Of a stretch of 64,000 bases of DNA, positions 1 through 8,948 are shown piece by piece; the first letter of the stretch is position 1; every line of letters starts with the position of its first letter. The position numbers were made by a program, and so were the translations under genes. This stretch comes from Candidatus Anaerotignum merdipullorum (lineage in GTDB: Bacteria; Bacillota; Clostridia; Lachnospirales; Anaerotignaceae), in the NCBI GenBank assembly GCA_019115165.1, contig DXEB01000041.1:1-64000 (forward strand), in the 5' to 3' direction. A model generated the notes under the pieces. It did not search any database, was not told the origin of the DNA, and was given only the letters and a program-made list of their open reading frames with translations.

Positions 1-52
1 GCAATTTTGGTTCAATTATTTTGATATGTGTGTATTTTCTTTTTGCCATATG

Positions 53-99
53 AAAACCCCCTTATGTAGTTATATTATCCTACATAAGGGGGCTTTTTG
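53..99. terminator. Bidirectional intrinsic terminator
   Basis: A perfect 13-bp stem (57-69 with 80-92) encloses a 10-nt loop, with AAAA before it and CTTTTTG after it, so it can work on both strands. It probably ends a gene left of the window and also the leftward pair that follows. No credible gene lies in bases 1-165. Confidence 0.85.
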
Positions 100-165
100 T
101 CACTGTCCGTTTTTACTGGTTCAGTTCATAGCAAGGCGCTTTTTTGTAGGAAAGGAAAGCGTCGG

Positions 166-396
166 TTATTTGCTGCGAATCAAAAATAAGACGTACTCCA
201 AGTGTTCTTTTGGAACATACAGGATGTAAGAAAGTTGAATTTGATTCGAACCCATCGTACCAACTTGCGCGAAGTCCAGGGGATTGCGAACACTCAGATT
301 CTGCGCTTTGATGCGGTAAGGAATTTGGTGTTCTGCAAGCAGATGTACGATGCGTTCCTTTTCCTGAGGCGTCGGTATGGTGATGCATTTTTTCAT
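166..396 (-). CDS. Small conserved-looking protein, possibly DUF2007-like
   Basis: This 76-residue soluble protein has no membrane segment or signal peptide. AAGGAGGT lies 9 nt before its ATG, so it is almost certainly translated. It starts 18 bp after the stop of the TIGR04076-like gene, so the two form an operon ending at the hairpin near position 75. The pattern of a short alpha/beta N-terminus and a C-terminal stretch ending in a helix (YVPKEHLEYVLFLIR) resembles small DUF2007-type putative signal-transducing proteins. That is a resemblance only and no function can be given. Confidence 0.7.
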   Translation of the reverse strand: MKKCITIPTPQEKERIVHLLAEHQIPYRIKAQNLSVRNPLDFAQVGTMGSNQIQLSYILYVPKEHLEYVLFLIRSK

Positions 397-414
397 GATG
401 GCAGAACCTCCTTT

Positions 415-780
415 TCAGGATTCGGTGTCTTCCTTGCGTACAATGGGGGTATAAGACAAGGTGGACGTTTCCTCTGTTGCCTCCAGCTTGAAAATGACGG
501 GGCGTAAACCGTCATTGCAGGAACAGATGGCAACGCCGGGCTGACGAATCCAGTCGCCATAATAAAAAACATCCTGACCAGCGCCGTGCGCCAGTGCAAA
601 GGCGTATTGATAAATGGCTTTCCATGCTTCATCACAAAATCCATCCGGTTTGGCGTAATCGGCGTAAAAGACCTGCCCTGCCTGCATCATCGGACAGGCG
701 GTCAGCCCTTCCCGACCATACTGAGCAGCAAGTTCTTGATCCAACGTGGTTTTCAAAACGGTAATTTTTACTTTTTTCAT
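415..780 (-). CDS. TIGR04076 family protein
   Basis: This is a 121-residue protein of unknown function. The N-terminal KVKITVLK strand, the central GFCDEAWKAIYQY segment and the C-terminal CNDGLRPVIFKLEA segment are the conserved blocks of TIGR04076, a small family found in anaerobes. Several cysteines (in TACPM, GFCDE, ICSC) could bind metal, but this is unproven. The start is the ATG at 780 because GGAGGG lies just upstream; a longer in-frame extension to 852 lacks a ribosome-binding site. It is the first gene of a two-gene leftward operon. Confidence 0.8.
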   Translation of the reverse strand: MKKVKITVLKTTLDQELAAQYGREGLTACPMMQAGQVFYADYAKPDGFCDEAWKAIYQYAFALAHGAGQDVFYYGDWIRQPGVAICSCNDGLRPVIFKLEATEETSTLSYTPIVRKEDTES

Positions 781-1064
781 GAACATCCCTCCAAGTGTCT
801 TTGTCATACCATGGAAACGCAGGGGTGCCTGCCGCGTGAAGCTGGTCTGCAAGAGACGTTTGCCGTGTATTTGTGCTGGAAAGCAGCATGCCGTTCTCTG
901 TCGGTTTTACCACGAATCGTGCAATGGAACGTGCAGCAGATGGCATTGCTATGGCGGTTGTAGCAGGCGCAAAGATATGGTTTGTGCATCCAATCTTTGA
1001 ACCCAAACGACAGATTGCTTTTGCAGATGCCGTTTTTTTTTAGTATAGCACAGAGAGAAAAATC

Positions 1065-1112
1065 TTGACATATATAGGAAATCTATATATCATATTATAT
1101 AGATGATCTATA
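1065..1112 (+). promoter_or_regulatory. PadR-gene promoter with overlapping palindromic operator
   Basis: A -35 TTGACA (1065-1070) lies 17 nt before TATCAT (1088-1093). The region is built from repeats of ATCTATATA and its complement, including TATATAGAT-G-ATCTATATA around 1097-1115. PadR proteins commonly bind such AT-rich dyads at their own promoter, so autoregulation is inferred. Confidence 0.6.
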
Positions 1113-1129
1113 TATAGAGGGGTGAGGGT

Positions 1130-1468
1130 ATGCCAAACGAAAAAAATGCCGGCAGTACGGCGGTATTGTTATTAAAACTATTGGAAGAAAAAGATATGTA
1201 TGGATATGAAATGATGGAAGCCCTAACACAGCGTTCCAATCAGCTGTTCCACTTGAAAGCAGGAACGCTCTATCCCATTTTGCACGGGCTGGAGAAAGCA
1301 GGATGGATTGCATCATATGAACAGGATGTGGATGGCAGGACAAGAAAGTATTACCATCTCACAAAAGAAGGGCAAAAGGAGGTGTCCGAACAAACAGCTC
1401 GTTGGGAGCGTTACGCAGCGGCGGTCAATCAGATCCTGAAAGGAGGTGTTCAGGGTGCGGGAGTCTAA
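1130..1468 (+). CDS. PadR family transcriptional regulator
   Basis: A 112-residue winged-helix repressor. The N-terminal half carries the PadR signature: LLKLLEEKDMYGYEMMEAL, then LKAGTLYPILHGLEKAGWIAS, then DGRTRKYYHLTKEG forming the wing. The short length fits the PadR-s2 type, with one C-terminal dimerisation helix. GAGGGGTGAGGGT precedes the ATG. Its 3' end overlaps the next gene by 14 bp, so the two are translationally coupled. PadR genes in Firmicutes are often paired with a membrane protein carrying an alpha-helical prefix domain, and that is the arrangement here. The ligand is unknown. Confidence 0.93.
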   Translation: MPNEKNAGSTAVLLLKLLEEKDMYGYEMMEALTQRSNQLFHLKAGTLYPILHGLEKAGWIASYEQDVDGRTRKYYHLTKEGQKEVSEQTARWERYAAAVNQILKGGVQGAGV

Positions 1469-3002
1469 CAGATGGCGCAAGTGCAGGGAGGAAAGAGGAA
1501 ATCTGCAGACGGCGCAAACGCAAGAAAGAGAAAGAATGGAACGTTCGCTGGAAGCCTTTTTTATGCATCGTCTGCGCCAGTGCAATCAAGGGAATATGAC
1601 GCCGCAAGAAACCGCAAAGCAAATGCAGACAGAATGGGATTGGCTGCTGTCACAAGCAGCGTACATACGCAGGCGTGCGGAGCGAAGCAGCTGCCCGCCA
1701 TGGATCCAGGCGTATGTGGATACGGTTTGCAGCAAAATTCGCTGGAAGTCGGCAAGGAAAGTGGTAGCAGAGGAACTGCAGGACCATATCTTGGAGCAGA
1801 AAGCGGCATTTCAAGCAACGGGTATGTCGGAGGAAGAAGCAAAGCGGCAAGCGATCGCAGAGATGGGAGACGGCGCCTCTGTAGGAGAAGCATTGGATGA
1901 AATTCATCGTCCACAATCTCAGTGGAAGATGATTTGCGTGGTGGCATTGTTGATGGCTGCAGGTGGATATGATCGGATGACCACGGATGCGGCAATGCAT
2001 CCTTTCTGGCAGATTGCTTTGCTGCCGATGATGGTTGGTGTGTTTCTTTGCGCATATCTTTGGGATATGACACAACTGATGAAGTATCGGGCGTGGATTG
2101 TCAGTGGAACTGGGATAATTTGTCTGTTGCTGTTTGGCGGAGCGGGGAATGGCGCATGGGATTTTGTGTTCGGGGCAGATGCGGTTTTGATGGCGTCTGT
2201 GGCGTTATGGATGCCTCTGCCATTTCTTTCCCTGATGGGATGGATGAGAAACAAAGGGATACGCGGATATCTGGGATGCTGGCTGGCACTGGGCGTCGGG
2301 GTACTCTCTTTGTTGGGATGTGGAAGAATGTCCAATGTACTGCTGTTTGGGATTGCCGCATGGGGCAGTTTCTGTACGGCGGTATCTGCGGATTGGTTTG
2401 GAATCGGCAGAAGGCGAGGGATACGGTTATTTTTCGGCATGTCACTGCTGGCAGTGATTGGCGCCGGATTGGCATTTTTGCTGCTGCCTGTACTGCGGTT
2501 TCGGCTGGAACAGGCGGTAAGGCGGATGGGCGATATGGCGGACGGAACCAGTATCTACGGCTTGTGGATGGAACAATTATGGGAAAGCAGCCGCTGGATT
2601 GGTGCGGGAGAGTTGCCGGCGGACATGAAAAATCTAGCGTCCATAGACTGGCAAGGGCAGAGGCAGAATGAGTGGTTGTTGGCGCAGATGGCATATGTTC
2701 ACGGGAAATGGATGGTTGCTGGAATTTTGACGTTGTTTGCAGTATTTTTTGTGCAGAGCTTTCGGCAGATCCGGCGGCAAAAAAGCGTATTTGCACGTAT
2801 GGCTGCATGGGCGGTGTGGATCACCTTGTTGTTCCAGGTAGTCTGCTGCGTCGCATTTCAGATGGGCTGTCTGTTGATTGCACCGTATGCGATGCCTTTC
2901 CTTTCCGACGGCGGAGCAGCATTGCTGATGAACGCTGCGTTGATGGGGATCCTGCTTTCCATATTCCGCCGAGGGGATATTCTGCGGGATCGGTATCTAT
3001 GA
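1455..3002 (+). CDS. Prefix-domain membrane protein with FtsW/RodA (SEDS)-like C-terminus
   Basis: A 515-residue protein. Residues ~75-150 form a cytosolic helical prefix domain (VAEELQDHILEQ, then GMSEEEAKRQAIAEMGD), as seen in PadR-partnered permeases. About eight to ten hydrophobic segments follow. The C-terminus (PYAMPFLSDGGAALLMNAALMGILLSIFRR) closely matches the last helices of SEDS glycosyltransferases such as FtsW and RodA. In the loop where SEDS enzymes carry a catalytic Asp (typically HTDFIF), this protein reads QNEWLL, so Glu appears to replace Asp. The start chosen is the GTG at 1455, 8 nt after AGGAGG; an ATG at 1536 is the alternative. It may polymerise glycan, or it may be a non-catalytic relative. 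Confidence 0.75.
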   Translation: MRESNRWRKCREERGNLQTAQTQERERMERSLEAFFMHRLRQCNQGNMTPQETAKQMQTEWDWLLSQAAYIRRRAERSSCPPWIQAYVDTVCSKIRWKSARKVVAEELQDHILEQKAAFQATGMSEEEAKRQAIAEMGDGASVGEALDEIHRPQSQWKMICVVALLMAAGGYDRMTTDAAMHPFWQIALLPMMVGVFLCAYLWDMTQLMKYRAWIVSGTGIICLLLFGGAGNGAWDFVFGADAVLMASVALWMPLPFLSLMGWMRNKGIRGYLGCWLALGVGVLSLLGCGRMSNVLLFGIAAWGSFCTAVSADWFGIGRRRGIRLFFGMSLLAVIGAGLAFLLLPVLRFRLEQAVRRMGDMADGTSIYGLWMEQLWESSRWIGAGELPADMKNLASIDWQGQRQNEWLLAQMAYVHGKWMVAGILTLFAVFFVQSFRQIRRQKSVFARMAAWAVWITLLFQVVCCVAFQMGCLLIAPYAMPFLSDGGAALLMNAALMGILLSIFRRGDILRDRYL

Positions 3003-3025
3003 TATGAAATATTGGAAAGACAATG

Positions 3026-3055
3026 ACATGCACGCGGCAGGAGTCACGTGCATGT
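3026..3055. terminator. Possible terminator between convergent genes
   Basis: A 9-bp perfect stem (3026-3034 with 3047-3055) lies in the 61-bp gap between two convergent genes. It lacks a clear T-run on either side, so it is a weak call. Confidence 0.4.
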
Positions 3056-3063
3056 TTGCTGTG

Positions 3064-3945
3064 TCAAAATGCGTATAAATTGGGCAGTACGCCAAACAGA
3101 ATGAAGATCAAAATGATGAAAATCAGGGAGAGGGTAATGATTTTTTCCTGTCTGCAAGAAACGGGAAGCGACTCTGATGGCAATGGATTGCGGCGGACGA
3201 ACCAAAACAGCAGTCCAGCCAAAAACGGCAGAAAAATTAGACATTGCAGCCCGGAGAAAAACATCTGCTGTAACCAGGATGGTTCTGCGACAATCCCCAT
3301 TTGCGGCGGTGCAAAATAGGAAGCGGCGCAGTTGATGGCGTTGATGAAAAAATGCGGCAGCATAGATGCCAAAATAGAACCAGTACGCTGAACCAAAAAG
3401 GCGAATAATGCGCCCAGTGCAAAGGCATATAACGCCTGCTGCAGATTCATGTGCAGCATACCGAATAAAAAGGCACTGACCAGAAGTGCGCGCCAGCGTC
3501 CCAGGCTGCGATAGCCATGGAGTGCGACACCGCGAAACAGACACTCCTCAAAGATTGCTGGTTGAACGGCAATGAACAGCAATAATGCAGGAAAGCTTCC
3601 GCTGCTGCTCAGTGCCTGCATAGATTCTTCTGCCAAATTCGGTTGTAATGGAGAAGTCAGGATCACGATCATCGAGACAAAGGGCAGTGCGCAGTATGTG
3701 ATGCCGATAGAAAGCAGCGCATTTTTCCAGTGAATGGGACGCAGAGCAAGACATTCTCGGAAAGGAACTCGCTCTGTCTTTAGATAAATCCCAATCAGCG
3801 GCAGAAAGACAATAAATTGAAATAAAATATTCACCCATATAGAAGAAAAGGGCAAGAACCGCGCCATCCATGGCGCCAACAGCTCGGAGCACAGCAGAAA
3901 ATACAAGAATACAAACAAAAAATATTGATTGGTGCGCCGTGTCAT
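3064..3945 (-). CDS. CPBP family intramembrane metalloprotease (CAAX protease-like)
   Basis: A 293-residue polytopic membrane protein with about eight hydrophobic segments. It carries the three CPBP/Abi motifs in order: EECLFRG (EExxxR), FGMLHMN (FxxxH) and HFFINA (HxxxN). These residues bind the catalytic metal in the family. Bacterial members are mostly uncharacterised; some process peptides or act in bacteriocin immunity. AAGGAGG lies 7 nt before the ATG. It stands alone on the minus strand, convergent with the SEDS-like gene, and nothing nearby suggests a substrate. Confidence 0.9.
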   Translation of the reverse strand: MTRRTNQYFLFVFLYFLLCSELLAPWMARFLPFSSIWVNILFQFIVFLPLIGIYLKTERVPFRECLALRPIHWKNALLSIGITYCALPFVSMIVILTSPLQPNLAEESMQALSSSGSFPALLLFIAVQPAIFEECLFRGVALHGYRSLGRWRALLVSAFLFGMLHMNLQQALYAFALGALFAFLVQRTGSILASMLPHFFINAINCAASYFAPPQMGIVAEPSWLQQMFFSGLQCLIFLPFLAGLLFWFVRRNPLPSESLPVSCRQEKIITLSLIFIILIFILFGVLPNLYAF

Positions 3946-4552
3946 AGAAAACCTCCTTGATTGCTCGTCAAACGGAAATCCGTGGGATTGACGTATGTTT
4001 TGATTGTTCTGGAACTGTACGGCTTGTGCTAGCGCTACCTGATGAGGGCGGTTTGTGAATCACGAAAAGCATCTGGAATGAGTGCCAAGCGGTTTATCAA
4101 AACACGTATCCGCAAGGAGCAGCTGCTCGCTGTATCTGCAATGGCATCTCAAAGCATCGGTTGTCTGCAAGCGAATGGCACCCTTGTCTTTGAGATGTAT
4201 TGCAGGAATGAGACGGTCGTTTCCAGAACATAGAAATACAAAAATCGATGACAATGGATGAGGAAATGCCGGTGCAACGAATGAACAAGCGGCAATTGCC
4301 TTAAGATGCTCTGGATACTTGTGTCAGGGTCAAACCGGGATACCTTTGTGACTGCCGACCAAAAGAAGAAGCCATATGCTTGTTTGTGCCTTTCCATAGC
4401 GGTATTTGCCATACAGTGATCAATATGAGGATATCATACTATGAATTCTTAAAATACGCCATCTCTATTTGCAAGTTTATCAAATTTTGACAGAAAAGTT
4501 TAAGAAAAGCGAAATATTTTCCGGCGAAACCATTACACTTCCCATTGGTGCA
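3946..4552. other. Intergenic stretch with no recognisable gene
   Basis: About 600 bp between divergent genes. The short open frames here lack ribosome-binding sites and resemble nothing I know. A GAGCAGCTGCTC palindrome sits near 4117. I see no terminator or RNA gene. Confidence 0.5.
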
Positions 4553-4582
4553 TTGACGGCGCTTTCCAATCTGCTTTATAAT
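4553..4582 (+). promoter_or_regulatory. Sigma-A type promoter of the moxR-DUF58 operon
   Basis: TTGACG (4553-4558) and a perfect TATAAT (4577-4582) are separated by 18 nt. Transcription would begin near 4590, which excludes the upstream ATG at 4581 and supports the ATG at 4620 as the start of the next gene. Confidence 0.8.
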
Positions 4583-4619
4583 GAAAGCAATCAAAAGAAA
4601 GCGGAAAGGCGGAAGAGGC

Positions 4620-5585
4620 ATGGAAGAAGAACGGATTCGGCAGTTTGCGGCAGATTTTGAAGCAGTGGAACGAGAAATCGGGAAGGTCATCATTGGTCAG
4701 AAAGAATTGATACGACATGTGCTGACGGCAATGATTGCAGGCGGAAATGTATTGCTGGAGGGGATGCCGGGGCTGGGCAAAACGCAATTGGTCAAGGCGA
4801 TCGGAAAAGCAACAGATTTGGCGTTTTCCAGGATTCAGTTCACACCGGACTTGATGCCTGCCGATGTGACCGGAACGACAGTGATGACAAAGGATGAAAC
4901 TGGCAATACGGCATTTGTGTTCCGAAAGGGACCTATTTTTGCCAATTTGGTTTTGGCGGATGAAATCAACCGTGCGACGCCTAAGACGCAGTCAGCATTG
5001 CTGGAAGCGATGCAGGAGCATACCGTGACCGGCGGCAGTCAAACGTACCGCTTACAGGAACCGTTTTTTGTATTGGCCACACAAAATCCATTGGAGACAG
5101 AGGGAACCTATCCGCTGCCAGAGGCACAAATGGATCGGTTTTTATTTCAGTTGAACGTAACATTCCCAAGCAAACCGGAATTGATGCAGATTGTATTGGA
5201 GACAACCAGTGGAACAGCGCAGGAAATCACCCCAGTCTGGAATGGGGAGAAACTGCTGGAGATGCGTGAAATTGCGTGTCAGGTACCAATTGCAGAGCCG
5301 GTGGCGGAATATTTGATGGATGTGGTGATGAAAACACATCCCCAGCAGGAAGAAGCGCCTGAGCAAGTGCGGCAGTATGTGCGCTATGGGGCCAGCCCCA
5401 GAGGCGCTCAGGCGATGCTGCAGGCGGCGCGCATCTTTGCGCTTTTGGCAGGCAGATATCATGTGGCATATGAGGATGTAAAGCAAGCGGCAAAACCTGC
5501 GCTGCGGCATCGGGTATTTTTGAATTTTGAGGGGATGGCAGAAGGAATGACCCCGGACGAAATCATTGAGGCGTTATTGACATGA
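4620..5585 (+). CDS. MoxR family AAA+ ATPase
   Basis: A 321-residue AAA+ ATPase. It has Walker A GMPGLGKT (~residues 46-53), Walker B LADEINRA, sensor ATQNP and a C-terminal lid domain, with the usual family length. MoxR proteins act as chaperone-like ATPases that mature partner proteins, often with von Willebrand factor A (VWA) domains. It overlaps the downstream DUF58 gene by 4 bp (ATGA), so the two are coupled. The promoter at 4553-4582 places the start at 4620. The transglutaminase-like third gene that often completes such operons is absent. Confidence 0.93.
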   Translation: MEEERIRQFAADFEAVEREIGKVIIGQKELIRHVLTAMIAGGNVLLEGMPGLGKTQLVKAIGKATDLAFSRIQFTPDLMPADVTGTTVMTKDETGNTAFVFRKGPIFANLVLADEINRATPKTQSALLEAMQEHTVTGGSQTYRLQEPFFVLATQNPLETEGTYPLPEAQMDRFLFQLNVTFPSKPELMQIVLETTSGTAQEITPVWNGEKLLEMREIACQVPIAEPVAEYLMDVVMKTHPQQEEAPEQVRQYVRYGASPRGAQAMLQAARIFALLAGRYHVAYEDVKQAAKPALRHRVFLNFEGMAEGMTPDEIIEALLT

Positions 5586-6448
5586 AATCATTACAGGAAG
5601 TATTGACAAAAGAATATTTGACAAGGCTGCGGGAGATGACCATTCGTCTGCGGTATCGTTTGTCTACCGATGGGTACAGCGGTGCCAGACGTTCCATGGC
5701 AAAAGGCAGTTCTCTGGAATTTTCTGATTATCGGGAATATGCGCCGGGGGATGATTTGCGGCGTGTAGACTGGAACAATTATGCGCGGTTTGGCAAGCTG
5801 TACCTCAAACTGTTTTTGGAAGAGAAACAGGCATCTGTACAAATCTTTCTGGATTGCAGCAAATCCATGGAGCAAGAAGGCAAATTTTTGGCTGCAAAAC
5901 AGCTGGCAGCATCCTTTGCATATATTGGGCTGCAAGGCGGTGACAGAGTGAATCTATATGCGTTTCGGGACGGGATTGCGGCAGGGAAACGGAACATGAC
6001 GCAGGCAGGGCGTTTTTTGGAGACAGTTCGTTTCTTGGACGAGCTGGAAGCCAAGGGTGGTACGGAGCCGTTGCGTGCGGTGCTGGAATGCGGTGCGCTG
6101 GGACGTGGGATAGCCGTTGTAATTTCAGATTTTATGACGGACGGAAAGCTGGAAGAAACGGTAAAGCTATTGCAGCAGAAAAAACAGGAAGTGATCCTGC
6201 TGCAGGTACTTTCGCGGGAAGAAGAGGATCCGCAGATCGGCGGTGCGGTACGGCTGGTAGATGCAGAAAGTCAAAAAACGTTGGACTTGGAACTGCGGGA
6301 AGGGATTGTGCAGGCGTATCAAAAGGCGTTGGCAGAGCATCGGGCAGCATTGGGCGAATTCTGTCGCAGACGAGATGCGGTATTCTGCCATGTACGGGAA
6401 GACGGCGATTTGTTGAAAACCATATATACTGCTCTGGCAAACGGCTGA
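5582..6448 (+). CDS. DUF58 (VWA-like) protein, partner of MoxR
   Basis: A 288-residue protein with the DUF58 signature FSDYREYAPGDDLRRVDWNNYAR at ~residues 45-66, followed by a von Willebrand A-like fold beginning IFLDCSKSM (a MIDAS-type DxSxS). No membrane segment is evident, unlike longer DUF58 proteins that begin with two helices, so it is probably cytosolic. It is the presumed client of the MoxR ATPase encoded 4 bp upstream. The cellular role of these pairs is not settled; envelope or stress functions have been suggested for relatives. Confidence 0.9.
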   Translation: MKSLQEVLTKEYLTRLREMTIRLRYRLSTDGYSGARRSMAKGSSLEFSDYREYAPGDDLRRVDWNNYARFGKLYLKLFLEEKQASVQIFLDCSKSMEQEGKFLAAKQLAASFAYIGLQGGDRVNLYAFRDGIAAGKRNMTQAGRFLETVRFLDELEAKGGTEPLRAVLECGALGRGIAVVISDFMTDGKLEETVKLLQQKKQEVILLQVLSREEEDPQIGGAVRLVDAESQKTLDLELREGIVQAYQKALAEHRAALGEFCRRRDAVFCHVREDGDLLKTIYTALANG

Positions 6449-6687
6449 ATGATTGCGGTAAACATGGAAATAGGATCTCGGCTGTTTTGTACCAATGAGA
6501 CGAAGAGAAAATGCGGAACAGCACAGAACGTATGGCAACAGTTGTTTTTTTGCGTGTGATACCAGGAATGCACAGTAGGAAGAAGTTCTTTGTTGGCAGA
6601 TATTGGAAAATGGTTCTGACGGAAACGGAGAAGCAGATGTTTTTTCGTGGATTTCTGACTGTGCAAGAAAAAGAAAGGGGAAGGAGC

Positions 6688-7446
6688 ATGGGAGATTGGA
6701 CGGCGTATCTTTTGGTTTGTCCCATGACGTTTCTGGCAGGTATTGTGGACGCTGCTGCAGGTGGGGGCGGTTTGATTTCTATGCCGGCGTATTTGATGGC
6801 GGGGCTTCCGGCACATCTTGCCATTGGTACCAACAAGGTGAGTTCTTGTATGGGAACGGCAGCGGCAACCTATCGTTTTTGGCGCAGCGGTTTTATTTCA
6901 TGGAGGCAGACGCTTCCCTGTGTCGGTTTTGCGCTGATTGGTGCGTGGATTGGCGCGCGTATGACGTTGTTGTTGGATGAACGGGTTTTCCGCTGGGTGA
7001 TGGTAGCGATTTTGCCGTTTACGGCGGGATATGTTCTCAAGAACAGAAATTTGGAACAGGAACGAGAACCGTACAGCGCCAGAAAAACATGGATGCTGTC
7101 CAGCCTGACGGCATTTGGCGTTGGCATATATGATGGATTTTATGGACCGGGAACGGGGACGTTTTTACTGCTGCTTTTTACCGGCTTGGCGCATTTGAAG
7201 CTGTGGGAAGCTGCCGGAGCGACGAAAGTGATCAATCTAAGCACCAATCTTGCGGCGCTGGCAGTGTTTTTGGCGCATGGCACAGTGTTTTTGCCGTTGG
7301 GGATTGCGGCAGGATGTTCCAGTATGATTGGAAATGCGCTGGGTGCGAAATGGTTTGCGCAAAAAGGCGGCGCTTTTGCCAAACCTTTGATCCTGGCGGT
7401 ATTGACACTCTTTTTTATCCGGGTGTTGTGGGAAGCAGTGATTTGA
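6688..7446 (+). CDS. TauE/SafE family sulfite/organosulfonate-type permease
   Basis: A 252-residue membrane protein with about eight hydrophobic segments. The N-terminus FLAGIVDAAAGGGGLISMPAYL, the IGTNKVSS motif and the second-half repeat (GVGIYDGFYGPGTGTF) are hallmarks of TauE/SafE permeases. Members export or import small organic anions such as sulfite, sulfoacetate or taurine; the substrate here is unknown. The start at 6688 follows GGGGAAGGAGC; a longer in-frame reading to 6511 has no ribosome-binding site. It is monocistronic and ends at the hairpin near 7510. Confidence 0.9.
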   Translation: MGDWTAYLLVCPMTFLAGIVDAAAGGGGLISMPAYLMAGLPAHLAIGTNKVSSCMGTAAATYRFWRSGFISWRQTLPCVGFALIGAWIGARMTLLLDERVFRWVMVAILPFTAGYVLKNRNLEQEREPYSARKTWMLSSLTAFGVGIYDGFYGPGTGTFLLLLFTGLAHLKLWEAAGATKVINLSTNLAALAVFLAHGTVFLPLGIAAGCSSMIGNALGAKWFAQKGGAFAKPLILAVLTLFFIRVLWEAVI

Positions 7447-7495
7447 AACGAAAGAACCGTGGCGGTTGATTTTGTAAGAATAAGGGTATAAAAAG

Positions 7496-7527
7496 AAAGA
7501 GCGTATCGATAAGGGATACGCTCTTTT
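7496..7527. terminator. Intrinsic terminator between convergent genes
   Basis: A 12-bp perfect stem (7496-7507 with 7515-7526) has a 7-nt loop. A-rich and T-rich flanks suit both the rightward TauE gene and the leftward MATE gene. Confidence 0.85.
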
Positions 7528-7601
7528 GATGTTTATGCGACAAAAAGAAATTGGTTGGAAAAATGGTGCCTGGCAAGTAATAATGTTAGCCGGATGTTTT
7601 T

Positions 7602-8948
7602 TTAGCCGATTCGTCCCAGCGCATGCAATCGCTTTTGATTTTTGCGCCACATGAAGCGGGAGATGACAGCAGTCAATGCTCCAGAAACAGCGGGGGTCAG
7701 GAAGATGCCGTAAATATCCAGAAACTGCGGAAGAATCAACAGACAGATTGCCGGAAAAATCAATGCGCGAAACAGCATAATTGTCAAAGAATCTCCGGCA
7801 CGGTCCATGGCAGTTAAAAAAGAACTGATGACCATATTCAGCCAAAGGAATACATAGGCAAAAGCATATAATCGCAGGGCAGATACCGTTAATGCAATGA
7901 CGCCGTCGGTATCCTCTTTGACAAAAAGCCAGGCGAGTGTTTCCGGAAAGCATACCATGGCAAGCAGGCAGACGAAAGAGACTGCGGCAGTGACTAGGCA
8001 GCTTAGACGGAAAAATTCCCGTGCTTTTTTCCAATTTCCTGCACCGATATTATAGCTGACGGGAGGCTGAATAGAATCTAAAATGCCATAGAGCGCCATA
8101 ATCAGCAGGCTGTCAATGTACATGACAATACCATATGCGGCAACGGCGGTACCGCCGCCTAAGTGCAGCAAAAATCCGTTAATGACTGTAGCCATAAAAG
8201 AGCCGGAAACATTGTTGAAAAATTCCGAGCTGCCATTATGGAAAATTCCGACGATGGTGCGCGCTGAGATGCGCGGCACTGTAAAGCGCAGCGTCAGCCG
8301 TTTCAGGAAAAACGGGGTGAGTGCAATCATAACGCCGCACATCATGCTGATAGAAGTAGCGAGAGCAGCAAACCGAATATCCAGTCCCAGTTTTGCTAAA
8401 AACAGCCAATCCAGTACAATGTTCAATATAGCCACAACGATATTCATCCACATGCTGAAGGTTTGCTTCCCGCAGATGCGCAGGTAATTGTCTACGGCAA
8501 ACAATGGCATGATGAGCGGCAGGAAATACAGGAAAAATCGTGCATAATCCCATGCTACCTCCGCTAATTGGCGGTCTTGAATGAGCGTGCGGATCAAAAA
8601 CGGAGCAATCAAAAATCCCAATAGGGAAAACAACACCCCTATCCCCAAAATCATGCAGAAAGCAACGGAGAAAATGCGGTTTGCAGTGGTATGATCTTTT
8701 TCTCCCAGGGCAATGGCAATCTTGACAGCAGAGCCGACAGCAACCATATCGCCGACAGCGAATAAGATCATAATGATCGGAAATGCAAGGTTGACGGCTG
8801 CCAATGCATGGCTGCCGATATAGCGTCCGACAAAAATACCGTCAATCATCATATAAATAGAAGAAACAACCATGGCAAGCAAGCCAGGCAGCGCACAGCG
8901 CAGAAATACTCTTTTGGTTGGTAGAATGGCAAATTGTTGTTCATTCAT
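7602..8948 (-). CDS. MATE family efflux transporter
   Basis: A 448-residue, 12-helix exporter. The N-terminus (LPGLLAMVVSSIYMMIDGIFVGRYIG) and the matching start of the second half (GSSEFFNNVSGSFMATVINGFLL) are the paired MATE repeats. It probably uses a Na+ or H+ gradient to export drugs or metabolites. The start is uncertain: the ATG at 8948 gives the usual N-terminus but has no clear ribosome-binding site, a TTG at 8966 is equally poor, and an AAAGGAGGAG sequence lies too far upstream (about 9005-9015) to serve either. Confidence 0.88.
   Translation of the reverse strand: MNEQQFAILPTKRVFLRCALPGLLAMVVSSIYMMIDGIFVGRYIGSHALAAVNLAFPIIMILFAVGDMVAVGSAVKIAIALGEKDHTTANRIFSVAFCMILGIGVLFSLLGFLIAPFLIRTLIQDRQLAEVAWDYARFFLYFLPLIMPLFAVDNYLRICGKQTFSMWMNIVVAILNIVLDWLFLAKLGLDIRFAALATSISMMCGVMIALTPFFLKRLTLRFTVPRISARTIVGIFHNGSSEFFNNVSGSFMATVINGFLLHLGGGTAVAAYGIVMYIDSLLIMALYGILDSIQPPVSYNIGAGNWKKAREFFRLSCLVTAAVSFVCLLAMVCFPETLAWLFVKEDTDGVIALTVSALRLYAFAYVFLWLNMVISSFLTAMDRAGDSLTIMLFRALIFPAICLLILPQFLDIYGIFLTPAVSGALTAVISRFMWRKNQKRLHALGRIG

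Noticed and set aside
26..229. 67-codon rightward frame at the window start
   Set aside because: It crosses a terminator and the antisense of a better-supported gene, and has no ribosome-binding site.
2101..2808. 235-codon leftward frame inside the SEDS-like gene
   Set aside because: Antisense to a gene with recognisable domains, no start signals.
4042..4412. Short open frames on both strands between the CPBP and moxR genes
   Set aside because: No ribosome-binding sites, no conserved motifs, and they overlap one another antisense.
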